Below, piece after piece: positions 17,483-26,805 of a stretch of 64,000 nt of DNA. The position numbers and the translations under genes were made by a program. Under the pieces are notes generated by a model that saw nothing but the letters and a program-made list of their open reading frames with translations, was not told where the DNA came from and did not search any database. Origin of the DNA: an uncultured Bacteroidales bacterium (lineage in GTDB: Bacteria > Bacteroidota > Bacteroidia > Bacteroidales > Bacteroidaceae); NCBI GenBank assembly GCA_902774275.1, contig CACYHN010000007.1, forward strand, positions 1 to 64,000. The letters are read 5' to 3'. How positions within the stretch are numbered: the first letter of the stretch is position 1; the number at the start of each line of letters is the position of its first letter.

Positions 17483-18211
17483 ATGTACATTCCGGAAAAA
17501 GGCATAATGATAGGAGCCGTCCGTCACAACGACAGGACCAGCGTGGCGCACATATTCACAAGCGCCCACGGCATGGTACCGTTCATCTGGTTTATGTCCA
17601 AAAACGGAAAGAATGCAAGCCGCAACACCCTGTTGCAGCCCCTCACGCAACTGGAATTCCAGGCAGAATACGTCCCTACAGAATCACTCCACCACATCAA
17701 GGAGATAAAAAACTGCTCCCCATACAGAGATATCCCGCATAACCCGCTCAAGAGCTCCATAGCTCTTTTCCTTTCTGAGTTCCTCACATATGCACTCAAA
17801 GGTGAGCAGAACAACCCCTCCCTGTTCCGATATCTTACCGAATCACTAAACTGGCTTGACAACGCAGCTGAAGGCAGCTACGCCAATTTCCACATTGCAT
17901 TCATGATTGGAACGGCCGCATATACAGGTGTATGTCCCAATGCCGATGATTATCACCCCGGATATATGCTGGACCTGAGAGAAGGATGTTTCTGTGCATC
18001 GGAGCCCAAGCATACCGAATGGATAAACCCGCAGCTCTCATACAAACTGCACCTGCTCATGACCTGCAGCTTTGACGGAATAAAAGACGCGCCCCTGACA
18101 AGTCAGGAGCGCATCATGCTGCTTAATGCACTTAACAACTGGTTCCGTCTGCACGTACCGGCCTTTCCGGTTCTCAAATCAATTGAGGTGCTTGAAACCG
18201 TATTCGGTTAA
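17483..18211 (+). CDS. recO: DNA repair protein RecO
   Basis: A 242-residue protein with RecO layout: an N-terminal OB-fold (KGIMIGAVRHNDRTSVAHIFT, then HGMVPFIWF) and an alpha-helical C-terminal domain with FLSEFLTYAL and a cysteine-bearing segment CPNADDYHPGYMLDLREGCF. RecO works with RecR to load RecA onto SSB-coated DNA. A stop codon sits five codons upstream, so ATG 17483 is the only usable start. Its stop codon overlaps that of ftsZ on the other strand: the two share bases 18209-18210. Confidence 0.85.
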   Translation: MYIPEKGIMIGAVRHNDRTSVAHIFTSAHGMVPFIWFMSKNGKNASRNTLLQPLTQLEFQAEYVPTESLHHIKEIKNCSPYRDIPHNPLKSSIALFLSEFLTYALKGEQNNPSLFRYLTESLNWLDNAAEGSYANFHIAFMIGTAAYTGVCPNADDYHPGYMLDLREGCFCASEPKHTEWINPQLSYKLHLLMTCSFDGIKDAPLTSQERIMLLNALNNWFRLHVPAFPVLKSIEVLETVFG

Positions 18212-19422
18212 GCGCGTAAGGACTTTATTTCAGACAATCCCATTGAGTTGCGCGTATAAGAGGGTGAAGCCTCGATGGCATCTATCAGCGCATCATTCTC
18301 CAGATCGCTATCGGACATATTATCATAGAGATAGAGCAAACGCTTGTCAACACCACCCTCATACAGATTATTGATAACGTTATCAAACTCACCCTCATCA
18401 TCCATCATAGGAATGCTCTCCATTCCGAATCCTGTAGCCAGAACCGTTATCTTAACCTCATCAGTAAGAGTATCATCATTGGCAAGACCCCAGATAACCT
18501 CAATGTTCTTATCCTCAAACTTATCCATGAAGTGACGCACCTCATTCATCTCATCAAGCATAAGCTGATGCTCGGCATGCGTACTCTGATATATGTTGAA
18601 CAGTATCTTCTTGGACCTATGGATATCATTGTTATATAGCAGAGGAGACTTGAGTGCCGCATCCAAGGCCTGGTTGACGCGGTTCTCACCCTTGGCAATA
18701 CCTGTACTCATGATAGCCACACCACCATTGCTCAATATTTTCTTGACATCACGGAAGTCAAGGTTTATGATACCACGGCAGGTAATAAGCTCAGCTATGC
18801 TCTTGGTTGCAGTGGTCAATGTCTCATCAACATGCTTGAAGCCTGTAGCCACGCTCTTGTCAGGATATATCTCAAGAAGTTTCTCGTTACTGATTACAAG
18901 CAGGGCATCTACAAACTGTGACATCTCCCTTACACCTCTAAGTGCCTGCTTGATCTTGGGGCGCATCTCAAACTTGAACGGAATGGTCACGATACCCACG
19001 GTGAGCATTCCGCACTCTTTGGCACACTTTGCTATTACAGGAGCAGCACCTGTGCCGGTTCCACCGCCCATACCTGCAGTTATGAATACCATCTGGGTAT
19101 CATCCTTGAACTGAGCCTTTATCTCATCAATACTCTCCTCAGCAGCCTTGCGGGCCACAGCAGGGTCATTACCGGCTCCAAGGCCATTGGTGGTCTGTCG
19201 GCCCAACTGGAGTTTGATGGGAATATCAGAATCAGCCAATGCCTGCTGGTCAGTATTAGCAATAACGAAAACCACATCATGGATACCTTCACGGTACATA
19301 TTCTTGACAGCATTGCCACCGCCGCCGCCCACACCGATAACCTTGATTATCTTACGTGATTCAGTAGGGAAATCAAACGGAAGAATCCCATTCTCCTCAA
19401 AATCTTTAATGTCCTGGTTCAT
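18208..19422 (-). CDS. ftsZ: Cell division protein FtsZ
   Basis: A 404-residue tubulin-like GTPase that builds the division ring. Motifs: VIGVGGGGGNAVKNMY, IANTDQQALADSD, the tubulin signature GMGGGTGTGAAPVIAK, and the synergy-loop region NLDFRDVKKIL with the catalytic aspartates. The C-terminal tail is short (DALIDAIEASPSYTRNSMG). The longest frame begins at 19434 with TTG inside the ftsA stop; ATG at 19422 is preferred. It is the last gene of the dcw operon. Confidence 0.95.
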   Translation of the reverse strand: MNQDIKDFEENGILPFDFPTESRKIIKVIGVGGGGGNAVKNMYREGIHDVVFVIANTDQQALADSDIPIKLQLGRQTTNGLGAGNDPAVARKAAEESIDEIKAQFKDDTQMVFITAGMGGGTGTGAAPVIAKCAKECGMLTVGIVTIPFKFEMRPKIKQALRGVREMSQFVDALLVISNEKLLEIYPDKSVATGFKHVDETLTTATKSIAELITCRGIINLDFRDVKKILSNGGVAIMSTGIAKGENRVNQALDAALKSPLLYNNDIHRSKKILFNIYQSTHAEHQLMLDEMNEVRHFMDKFEDKNIEVIWGLANDDTLTDEVKITVLATGFGMESIPMMDDEGEFDNVINNLYEGGVDKRLLYLYDNMSDSDLENDALIDAIEASPSYTRNSMGLSEIKSLRA

Positions 19423-19430
19423 AGTCACAA

Positions 19431-20906
19431 TCAATTATCAGTGTTCTCTGATTTAGGTTCCTTATCCTCTTTGTCATCAAAGAAGTTCTCACCCATATTC
19501 ATAAAGTTATCATACCAACGTTTGAACACGCTAGGCTTTTTCTCTTTCTTCTTAGTTTCAGCCTCCTCTTCCTTAGCTGCTTCCTCCTCCTTTCTGGCCG
19601 CAGCCTCCTCACGTTCCTGTTGCTCCTTGCGGTCGCGCTCCTCCTGGGCACTCTCACCTTCTTCTGTAAACAGACTCTGCTGGACAACCTTATTCTGATC
19701 CTCTGCTGTAAGGTTTTCTATCTCATCCATCTTAGGCAACGGTTCCAGCAGTTCGCAACAGCTTTCATCACCCTTGGCCAAGACTGACAGAAGAGCCAAT
19801 TGGGAACCGTCACCGCGTTTCCATCTGGATTCAGCCCAAACCACACCGCAGGCAGGCTCTAATACTATACGCGGCTTACGCATGGAAGGCATCAGTTTTA
19901 TGAATATCTGATCCAGCTGGCGCAATTGTGAACCGCCACCGGTCAGCACTACTCCGGCATACAGGACCTCACCATATCCTGAAGCCTTGATCTGAGAGTA
20001 AACATTACGTATTATCTCCTCATTTCTGGCTTCAATTATATCACCTATATTCTTCAAAGAGATCGAATGGTCATTGACATTGATTGTCTCACCTGAATCC
20101 TGACTGCCTATAAGATTGCAAAGTCCATAAGCGCACTTTAGCTGTTCAGCCTGATCAAGCTCTATCTTGAGTATTGACGACAGGTCACGGGTAATAAGCG
20201 CACTGCCCAACGGGATAACCCTTAGGTAGCGTAACAGACCATTCTTATAGACCGATACGGTAGTGGTATCTGCACCGTAATCCACCAGGGCGCAACCCTG
20301 CTGAAGGTCATCTTCTGTTAGCACCGCCTCAGCCTGTGCCATGGGAGCTACATAGCCGTCAACAATCTCCACTTGGGCTGCCATGAAACACTGTGCTATA
20401 TAATCAGCCACCTGTTTCTTGAGCAGGATATTCAGATAGCTACCATTCAATGAGCGGCATGCTACGCCCATAGGGTCTGTCTCAGTACCACGTTTATTAT
20501 CAACGATATACTCCTGTGACTCCTGAAACAGGTTCACATAACCGTCATAATCTATCTCACTGCACTGCTGGAACATATCATCCAGTACCTCCTGGCTTAC
20601 CACAGTCTCCTCATCAAATTTATGCTCCACCTTGCTTATTACAGACCTGAGCCCTTTGGCGTTATAGCCCACATAGACCTTTTCTATCTTGCCAGACAGG
20701 ATTGTGTTAAGCCTTTCCACCACCTCCGCTATAGCATTGGCAGTCTTGTCCAGATTATAAACAGCACCATGCCTTATGCAGGATGATGATGGCACGCTGG
20801 CATACGCCAGAACCTTGAGAGAACCGTCATACATCTTCTGACCGGCCACTCCTGAGATCTTGGATGAACCAAGCTCAATAGCAACAATTACTTTGTCGTT
20901 TCCCAT
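19431..20906 (-). CDS. ftsA: Cell division protein FtsA
   Basis: A 491-residue actin-like protein that tethers FtsZ to the membrane. N-terminal VIVAIELGSSKISGVAG is the phosphate-1 motif, and VDYGADTTTVSVYKNG and VVLTGGGSQLRQLD are the other nucleotide-binding motifs. After about residue 400 there is a highly charged Glu/Lys/Ala coiled-coil stretch, then a C-terminal amphipathic segment (SVFKRWYDNFMNMGENFF) that likely inserts into the membrane. The tail makes it longer than the ~420 residues of enteric FtsA; I believe long tails are common in Bacteroidales. Confidence 0.94.
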   Translation of the reverse strand: MGNDKVIVAIELGSSKISGVAGQKMYDGSLKVLAYASVPSSSCIRHGAVYNLDKTANAIAEVVERLNTILSGKIEKVYVGYNAKGLRSVISKVEHKFDEETVVSQEVLDDMFQQCSEIDYDGYVNLFQESQEYIVDNKRGTETDPMGVACRSLNGSYLNILLKKQVADYIAQCFMAAQVEIVDGYVAPMAQAEAVLTEDDLQQGCALVDYGADTTTVSVYKNGLLRYLRVIPLGSALITRDLSSILKIELDQAEQLKCAYGLCNLIGSQDSGETINVNDHSISLKNIGDIIEARNEEIIRNVYSQIKASGYGEVLYAGVVLTGGGSQLRQLDQIFIKLMPSMRKPRIVLEPACGVVWAESRWKRGDGSQLALLSVLAKGDESCCELLEPLPKMDEIENLTAEDQNKVVQQSLFTEEGESAQEERDRKEQQEREEAAARKEEEAAKEEEAETKKKEKKPSVFKRWYDNFMNMGENFFDDKEDKEPKSENTDN

Positions 20907-20911
20907 TTATC

Positions 20912-21649
20912 TCATTTTCGTTTCTTACACACAACCTGATTCTCATAGGCCACACTTATGGAACGATACTTGTTCCAACCCACATTGTCAAGCCCCTTCT
21001 CATAAAAATTCATCAGACGCTCCAGCTTATCCTCCACTTTATCAGCAGAACCCAGAATAAGCAGATGGTCACCCACTCTGGGCACCAGTTCAATCTGCCT
21101 GTCTGAGGTTACGTTTATCTGCTCCACCTGTGCTTTCCAGAATTCTGAACGATCTATGGCACGTACCACCTCAAGCAGTTCCTGTGATGCAAACTGTCTG
21201 TCAATATATCCCGTGGCAACAGGTAGCTGTACTGCCAATGAATGCTGTGACAGTATCTCACCGTGGCTGTCCACATAAAAATCCTGGCCACGGTTATTGA
21301 GGACACGCACCAGAGGCACCTTACCTGACAGGTTTATCCTTAGCATATCACCGCTTGTCTTATAACATTGCGCCTCACCCACCAGTGGATGCTGTGACAT
21401 TATATTTTCAATTGCCTCCACATCTACAGCATCAAGCGGAATTCCCACAGGATCCAATGAATGTTCCTTGAGCAGATTCATAACCATATTCTCATCTATC
21501 AGGTCAAAATGAAGGCTGTCCGTAATGTGCAAGTCAATGCCGGCACACAGACGGGTATCCTCATGACGCTTGGTCATGGACATAACGGAGAATGCCAGAT
21601 AACCTGCCAGCAGAATCACTGATAATATGGATAGAATCTTCCTTACCAC
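20912..21649 (-). CDS. ftsQ: Cell division protein FtsQ
   Basis: A 245-residue bitopic membrane protein. One transmembrane segment near residues 5-24 (ILSILSVILLAGYLAFSVMS) is followed by a periplasmic POTRA-like region (ENMVMNLLKEHS, VDVEAIENIMSQHPLVGEAQ, LRINLSGKVPLVRV) and a beta domain. It recruits late division proteins. The start codon is GTG at 21649, 3 bases after the murGC stop and preceded by AAAAGG; no ATG exists before the membrane segment. Position between murC and ftsA supports the call. Confidence 0.88.
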   Translation of the reverse strand: MVRKILSILSVILLAGYLAFSVMSMTKRHEDTRLCAGIDLHITDSLHFDLIDENMVMNLLKEHSLDPVGIPLDAVDVEAIENIMSQHPLVGEAQCYKTSGDMLRINLSGKVPLVRVLNNRGQDFYVDSHGEILSQHSLAVQLPVATGYIDRQFASQELLEVVRAIDRSEFWKAQVEQINVTSDRQIELVPRVGDHLLILGSADKVEDKLERLMNFYEKGLDNVGWNKYRSISVAYENQVVCKKRK

Positions 21650-21652
21650 CTT

Positions 21653-24157
21653 TTACTTGAGAATGCCTGTTATTGTTTCAACGTAATCTTCCAGATCACC
21701 TGCACCAAGAGTAACCAGGACCTCTATCTGATCCTTTATAGACTCCACCAGTTCAGGTACCTGATTTCTGGATATTATGCCCTTGCATACTCCCGGTTTC
21801 ATATTGTCAGCCAGAAGGTTACTTGTCACTCCCGGTATGGGTTGTTCACGCGCAGGGTAAATCTCCAGAAGCCAGACCTCATCAAACAGCGAGAGACTCT
21901 CTGCAAACTCGTTGTAGAAATCTCTTGTACGCGTATATAGATGCGGCTGGAATATGCAAGTTATCTTACGGTCTGCATAAAGCTTGCGCAGTGACAGGGC
22001 GCACTGGCGAATCTCCTCCGGATGATGCGCATAATCACTTAGATAGACCTTATCAGCAGTCTTTACATGAAAATCAAAGCGGCGGTCACATCCACGGAAT
22101 GTTGCTATACGTTCACGGATCACATCATCCGATGCACCACTCAACTGTGCCATAGCCATTGCAGCCACAGCATTCTCCACATTGATGGGAATAGGCACGC
22201 CAAGTTCAACATCAGCGATACTGCCTAATGGGGATATATAATCAAACTTTAGTTCACCGTTGCCAATCCTGATGTTGGCAGCATGGAATGTGCCTTCATC
22301 CAGTCCGTATGTATGAAGGTTCACTCCATCCCGGAGCTGTGGCTTTATCTTCTCCTCCAATCCCACATGCAGTATAAGATCACCACCCGGCTTGATGAGT
22401 GAGGTATATTTACGGAAACTCTCCACGTATGCCTCATACGTACCGTAGATATCCAGATGATCGGCATCAACTGCCGTGATGACAGACCGTAAGGGGGTGA
22501 GATGATGGAACGAACGGTCAAACTCATCGGCCTCAATAACTACGCGGCGGCTCTTATTGCTTACCATTAGGTTACTGCCTATGTTCTTGAGTATTCCGCC
22601 CAGGAACGCATTGCATCTCTCCGGAGTGCCGTCAAGGATATGTGCTATCATTGATGAAGTGGTGGTCTTGCCGTGTGTTCCTGCCACGCACAGGCCGTCA
22701 AGAGAGCGTGTCAGCGTACCCAGTACCTGGGCGCGTTTCTGAACGTCAAAGCAACGCATGTTGAACCAACGCAATATCTTGTTATCAGCCGGTATGGCCG
22801 GTGTATAGACCACAAGCGTCGATGCGGGATCCCTGAAACACTCATCCACCTTGTTCACATCATCCTCAAAACCAATCCTGGCTCCCTCCTTTATCAAGGC
22901 CGATGTCAGATCAGTGGAGGTCTTGTCATAGCCTCCCACCCGGCAGCCACGGTTCAGGAAGTAGCGTACCAGCGCACTCATACCAATACCGCCTGCTCCT
23001 ACAAAAAAGACTGACTTAATATCATCCAGCTTGAGATTTCCGCAACCGTAACCGGCCAGCTTGAGTACCTCATTTGCAATCACCTCAGCCGAATCATACA
23101 TGGCAAGCTTGAGTATATTCTCATGCAACTGTTCCAGACGGGCCTCATCCTTTACCAGGTCAACAGCAGCCGGGATAAGTTCCTTACGGGCATCCACATC
23201 ACGGATATGGATTGCAGCATCCTTATCGGCCAGTGCAAGCGCATTCTTGGTCTGATGATCCTCTGCCACGTTTGGTGACGGTACAAGTATTACCGGCTTG
23301 CCCAGCAGGCACAACTCAGAAATAGTTCCTGCACCGGCACGTGATATAACAAGATCAGCTGCGGCGTATGCCTGATCCATATCCTGAACGAACTCCGTAG
23401 GATACAGGTTCGATACCTGCGGCTGCTCTGCAAGACGCCGTTTCATCTCCTCATAATAGAACTTGCCTGTCTGCCATACAAACTGCACATCCTCTGACAT
23501 GCGTATCAGATCCAGATTAGCCATAACACTCTCGTTAAGAGTGCGTGCACCCAGGCTGCCGCCTACAATGAGCACGATACGCTTGGAAACATCAAGCCCC
23601 ATCTTTTTAGCAGCCTCCTTGCGGGTTATACCACCTTGAGTAAGGTTGGGACGTACCGGATTTCCGGTCTTGAGAATCTTGTCAGCAGGGAAGAAACGCT
23701 CCATACCGTCATAAGCCACACATATACGGGCAGCATTCTTAGCCAGTATTTTGTTGGTTACGCCAGCGTATGAATTCTGTTCCTGTAACAGAGTAGGTAT
23801 TCCCATCTTGCCTGCTATGCGCAGCGTAGGACCGCTGGCATAACCGCCCACGCCCACGGCAACCATAGGCTTGAACTGACGGATAATACGGCGTGCCATA
23901 GTCTGGCTGCGTATTATCTTGAACAGCACCGCAATGTTCTTGAGCGGATTCTTACGGTCAAAACCGCATATAGGCAGACCTTTTATATCAAATCCGGCAG
24001 CCGGAACACGTTGCATCTCCATACGTCCCTGGGCACCCACAAACAGGATCTCCGCATCAGGGTACAATGATTTGATTGCATGAGCTATTGAGATGGCAGG
24101 GAAAATATGTCCTCCTGTACCTCCTCCACTGATTATTATTCTTGGTTTTGTATCCAT
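21653..24157 (-). CDS. murG/murC: Fused MurG-MurC: GlcNAc transferase and UDP-MurNAc--L-alanine ligase in one chain
   Basis: One 834-codon frame covers two normally separate enzymes. Residues 1-~370 are MurG: IIISGGGTGGHIFPA at 8-22, GVGGYASGP, LLQEQNSYAGVTN, VGGSLGARTLNESV, and SRAGAGTISELCLLGKPVILVPSP; it adds GlcNAc to lipid I. Residues ~380-834 are MurC: VFFVGAGGIGMSALVRYF, the ATP-binding GTHGKTTTSSM near 490, EADEFDRSFHHL, DYAHHPEEI, FQPHLYTRT, and LGAGDLEDY; it joins L-Ala to UDP-MurNAc. A linker of about 10 residues (GYGCGNLKLD) replaces the stop and restart. No stop, frameshift or internal start is visible at the junction. Flanking ftsW and ftsQ hold the normal order, so this is a fusion in place. 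Confidence 0.93.
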   Translation of the reverse strand: MDTKPRIIISGGGTGGHIFPAISIAHAIKSLYPDAEILFVGAQGRMEMQRVPAAGFDIKGLPICGFDRKNPLKNIAVLFKIIRSQTMARRIIRQFKPMVAVGVGGYASGPTLRIAGKMGIPTLLQEQNSYAGVTNKILAKNAARICVAYDGMERFFPADKILKTGNPVRPNLTQGGITRKEAAKKMGLDVSKRIVLIVGGSLGARTLNESVMANLDLIRMSEDVQFVWQTGKFYYEEMKRRLAEQPQVSNLYPTEFVQDMDQAYAAADLVISRAGAGTISELCLLGKPVILVPSPNVAEDHQTKNALALADKDAAIHIRDVDARKELIPAAVDLVKDEARLEQLHENILKLAMYDSAEVIANEVLKLAGYGCGNLKLDDIKSVFFVGAGGIGMSALVRYFLNRGCRVGGYDKTSTDLTSALIKEGARIGFEDDVNKVDECFRDPASTLVVYTPAIPADNKILRWFNMRCFDVQKRAQVLGTLTRSLDGLCVAGTHGKTTTSSMIAHILDGTPERCNAFLGGILKNIGSNLMVSNKSRRVVIEADEFDRSFHHLTPLRSVITAVDADHLDIYGTYEAYVESFRKYTSLIKPGGDLILHVGLEEKIKPQLRDGVNLHTYGLDEGTFHAANIRIGNGELKFDYISPLGSIADVELGVPIPINVENAVAAMAMAQLSGASDDVIRERIATFRGCDRRFDFHVKTADKVYLSDYAHHPEEIRQCALSLRKLYADRKITCIFQPHLYTRTRDFYNEFAESLSLFDEVWLLEIYPAREQPIPGVTSNLLADNMKPGVCKGIISRNQVPELVESIKDQIEVLVTLGAGDLEDYVETITGILK

Positions 24158-24159
24158 AT

Positions 24160-25449
24160 TCAGGATTCAGTTATATCGTCAAATGATTCTTCACCTTCTA
24201 TTGGCGTAGGGATATCGGTCTCTGTTCCAAGCACAGATTCCCCACGTGCCTCTTTTTCCAGAGTATTGCTTATGCCAAGCAGCATACCTATGCAGAAACT
24301 TGTCATAAGCACAGATGTACCGCCCTTGCTTATAAGAGGCAGTGGCTGGCCCGTTACAGGGAACAGCCCCACAGCTACAGACATGTTTATGAATGCCTGC
24401 AACCCTATAAGCATTCCCAGCCCCATGGCCAGATATGCCGGATATTTCTCCTTGCATCTGGTTGCTATACGCCCTACCCTGAAGAGCAGAATAACATATA
24501 CCAACATGACAACTATTCCGCCTGCCATGCCCAGTTCCTCTATTATTATAGCATATATAAAGTCACAGCTGGCCTCCTGCAGGTAATCACGCTCAACAGA
24601 ATTACCCGGACCTTTGCCAAGTATATTGCTGGTGGCAATAGCTATGTTTGCATGAGTCTCCTGCGGCTTTTCAGGGGCAACCAGTTTGGCATATTCATAT
24701 GCCGTAGGAGAACCTTCACTTCCAGGCTGGAAGAAATCCTGGAGTCTGGCCTGCCATGTAGTGGCACGTGACGGAATTATCCTGGAATCACGTATGGTCT
24801 GGGCGGGAACAAACAGAAGTACTACTAACGCCACAATGCCTGCTGCCGCCACCACTCCTGACAAAGCCAATATTCGTTTCCAGGCAACACCGCCCAATAT
24901 CATCATTACAAATATCACTCCGGCCAACAGTAATGCCGTTGAAAGGTTCTCACCTATTATCAGCAGACATACCAGCCCAGTCAGTGCCATTATTTTCCAG
25001 AACGTATGGGACTGGCTCAGCTCATCGTCAGTTTTAAGTTTAGAGAGCCAGTATGCCACTGACATGATTACGGCTATCTTTCCCACTTCTGAGGGCTGCA
25101 ACTGAAAGAATCCTAAATTTATCCAGCGTTCTGCACCCGATGAGCTGGCACTCTGGACTGACAGTATCCCCAGCAGAATGATTGAAACCGGCACCAGCAG
25201 CACAGGGAACAATCTGTACCATTTGTAGTGCAAAAGATGTAGCACATACATAAGGCCTAACCCCATAACCAGATGCACAGTATGCGATATGATAGGAGTC
25301 AGAAAACTGCTCTTGCCGAACGTAAGACGGCTGCTTGCACTGAACACCTCAACAAGTGAGATGCAGCACAGCACTACAACCATTGCCCAGATAGTAGCAT
25401 CACCGTTCAACAGTTGCCTGCGTTCCTTTTTCTCTTCATTTATCTCCAT
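24160..25449 (-). CDS. ftsW: FtsW/RodA family peptidoglycan glycosyltransferase
   Basis: A 429-residue SEDS-family membrane protein with about ten transmembrane segments. Characteristic stretches: GAERWINLGFFQLQPSEVGK near residue 130 (with the conserved PSE), FGKS near the first loop, and GLFPVTGQPLPLISKGGTS near residue 370, ending with a short polar tail. It polymerises lipid II at the septum with the class B PBP encoded upstream. It lies between murD and murG in the dcw operon, which marks it as FtsW rather than RodA. The stop is 2 bases before the murGC start. Confidence 0.93.
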   Translation of the reverse strand: MEINEEKKERRQLLNGDATIWAMVVVLCCISLVEVFSASSRLTFGKSSFLTPIISHTVHLVMGLGLMYVLHLLHYKWYRLFPVLLVPVSIILLGILSVQSASSSGAERWINLGFFQLQPSEVGKIAVIMSVAYWLSKLKTDDELSQSHTFWKIMALTGLVCLLIIGENLSTALLLAGVIFVMMILGGVAWKRILALSGVVAAAGIVALVVLLFVPAQTIRDSRIIPSRATTWQARLQDFFQPGSEGSPTAYEYAKLVAPEKPQETHANIAIATSNILGKGPGNSVERDYLQEASCDFIYAIIIEELGMAGGIVVMLVYVILLFRVGRIATRCKEKYPAYLAMGLGMLIGLQAFINMSVAVGLFPVTGQPLPLISKGGTSVLMTSFCIGMLLGISNTLEKEARGESVLGTETDIPTPIEGEESFDDITES

Positions 25450-25465
25450 ATCGCATATTCCTTTT

Positions 25466-26800
25466 TTACAGGGCTCTCACGCAAGCCTTGAACTGTTCGC
25501 CACGATCCTCATAGCTCTTGAATAGGTCAAAGCTTGCACAGCAGGGGCTGAGCAGTACTATTTCACCCTTATGAGCCATCTTGTAAGCAGCATCCACAGC
25601 ATCCTTCATTGATTGGACATCGGCTACAGGAAGGCCAAAGCTGTCAAAGAAACCGTGCAGTTTCTCATTATGCAGGCCCATATAGACCAGGCCACAGCAT
25701 TTCTCTCGCACCAGATCAGCAATCTCATTATAATCATTACCCTTGTCCTTGCCTCCCAGTATCAATACACACTTTACGGGCATGCTCTGCAGGGCATACC
25801 AGCAGCTGTTCACGTTGGTAGCCTTGGAGTCATTTATAAAGTCTATGCCGTTCACCCTGGTAACACGCTCCAGACGATGCTCCACGCCCTGGAATGTCTG
25901 CAGAGCCTTACGGATGGTCTCACTCTTGATACCAGCGATATTTGCCGATATACCTGCAGCCATTGAGTTGTACAGGTTATGCTTGCCGGTAAGTGCCAGT
26001 GACTCCTGCTCCATATTGAAGGAGTACGGCTTGTTGAAATAGAGAGTGCCGTCCTCAACGTATGCAGCCAGATCCTCCTTCTTGGCCTCAGCAAATGGAT
26101 AGAGGGTAGCCTTTAGTCCGTACTTCTTGAGTTCACGGGTAATGATTGGGTCATCACTCCAATAGACAAATGCATCATCCTTGGTCTGGTTACGTATAAC
26201 ACGCATCTTGGCATCCACATAGTTCTGCATCTCATAGTCATAACGGTCCAGATGATCAGGAGTGATGTTCATGAGGATGGCGATATCAGCCTTGAAATCA
26301 TACATATTGTCAAGCTGGAAGCTGCTGAGCTCAATCACATAGTAGTCAAAGTTCTTCTCAGCCACCTGCCATGCCAGACTACTGCCTATGTTACCGGCCA
26401 AGCCCACGTTCATGCCCGCCATCTTGAAAATATGATAGATGAGTGATGTCGTTGTGGTCTTGCCGTTGGAACCGGTTATGCATATCATCTTGGCGTTGGT
26501 ATAACGCCCTGCAAACTCAATCTCAGATATGATAGGAGTACCCTGGGCCATGAGTTTCTGAATGATGGGAGCCTCCTTGGGGATGCCAGGACTCTTGATA
26601 ACCTCATCGGCAGCAAGGATACGCGCCTCTGTGTGCTGTTTCTGCTCCCATTTAATACCACGCAGGTCCAACTCATTACGGTAATGAGCCTTTATCTCTG
26701 AGAGGTCCGATACGAACACGTCAAATCCTTTGGCTTTTGCCAATATGGCGGCACCTGTACCGCTCTCACCTGCACCCAGTACTACAATTTTCTTTGTCAT
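25466..26800 (-). CDS. murD: UDP-N-acetylmuramoyl-L-alanine--D-glutamate ligase
   Basis: A 444-residue Mur ligase that adds D-glutamate to UDP-MurNAc-L-Ala in the cytoplasm. Motifs: IVVLGAGESGTGAAILAKA at the N-terminus, ITGSNGKTTTTSLIYHI (ATP loop), VIELSSFQLD, ITPDHLDRY, LTGKHNLYNSMAA, GVEHRLERV, and NDSKATNVNSCWYAL. The C-terminal domain ends LSPCCASFDLFKSYEDRGEQF. It lies between mraY and ftsW in the dcw order. Confidence 0.96.
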   Translation of the reverse strand: MTKKIVVLGAGESGTGAAILAKAKGFDVFVSDLSEIKAHYRNELDLRGIKWEQKQHTEARILAADEVIKSPGIPKEAPIIQKLMAQGTPIISEIEFAGRYTNAKMICITGSNGKTTTTSLIYHIFKMAGMNVGLAGNIGSSLAWQVAEKNFDYYVIELSSFQLDNMYDFKADIAILMNITPDHLDRYDYEMQNYVDAKMRVIRNQTKDDAFVYWSDDPIITRELKKYGLKATLYPFAEAKKEDLAAYVEDGTLYFNKPYSFNMEQESLALTGKHNLYNSMAAGISANIAGIKSETIRKALQTFQGVEHRLERVTRVNGIDFINDSKATNVNSCWYALQSMPVKCVLILGGKDKGNDYNEIADLVREKCCGLVYMGLHNEKLHGFFDSFGLPVADVQSMKDAVDAAYKMAHKGEIVLLSPCCASFDLFKSYEDRGEQFKACVRAL

Positions 26801-26805
26801 TTCAA

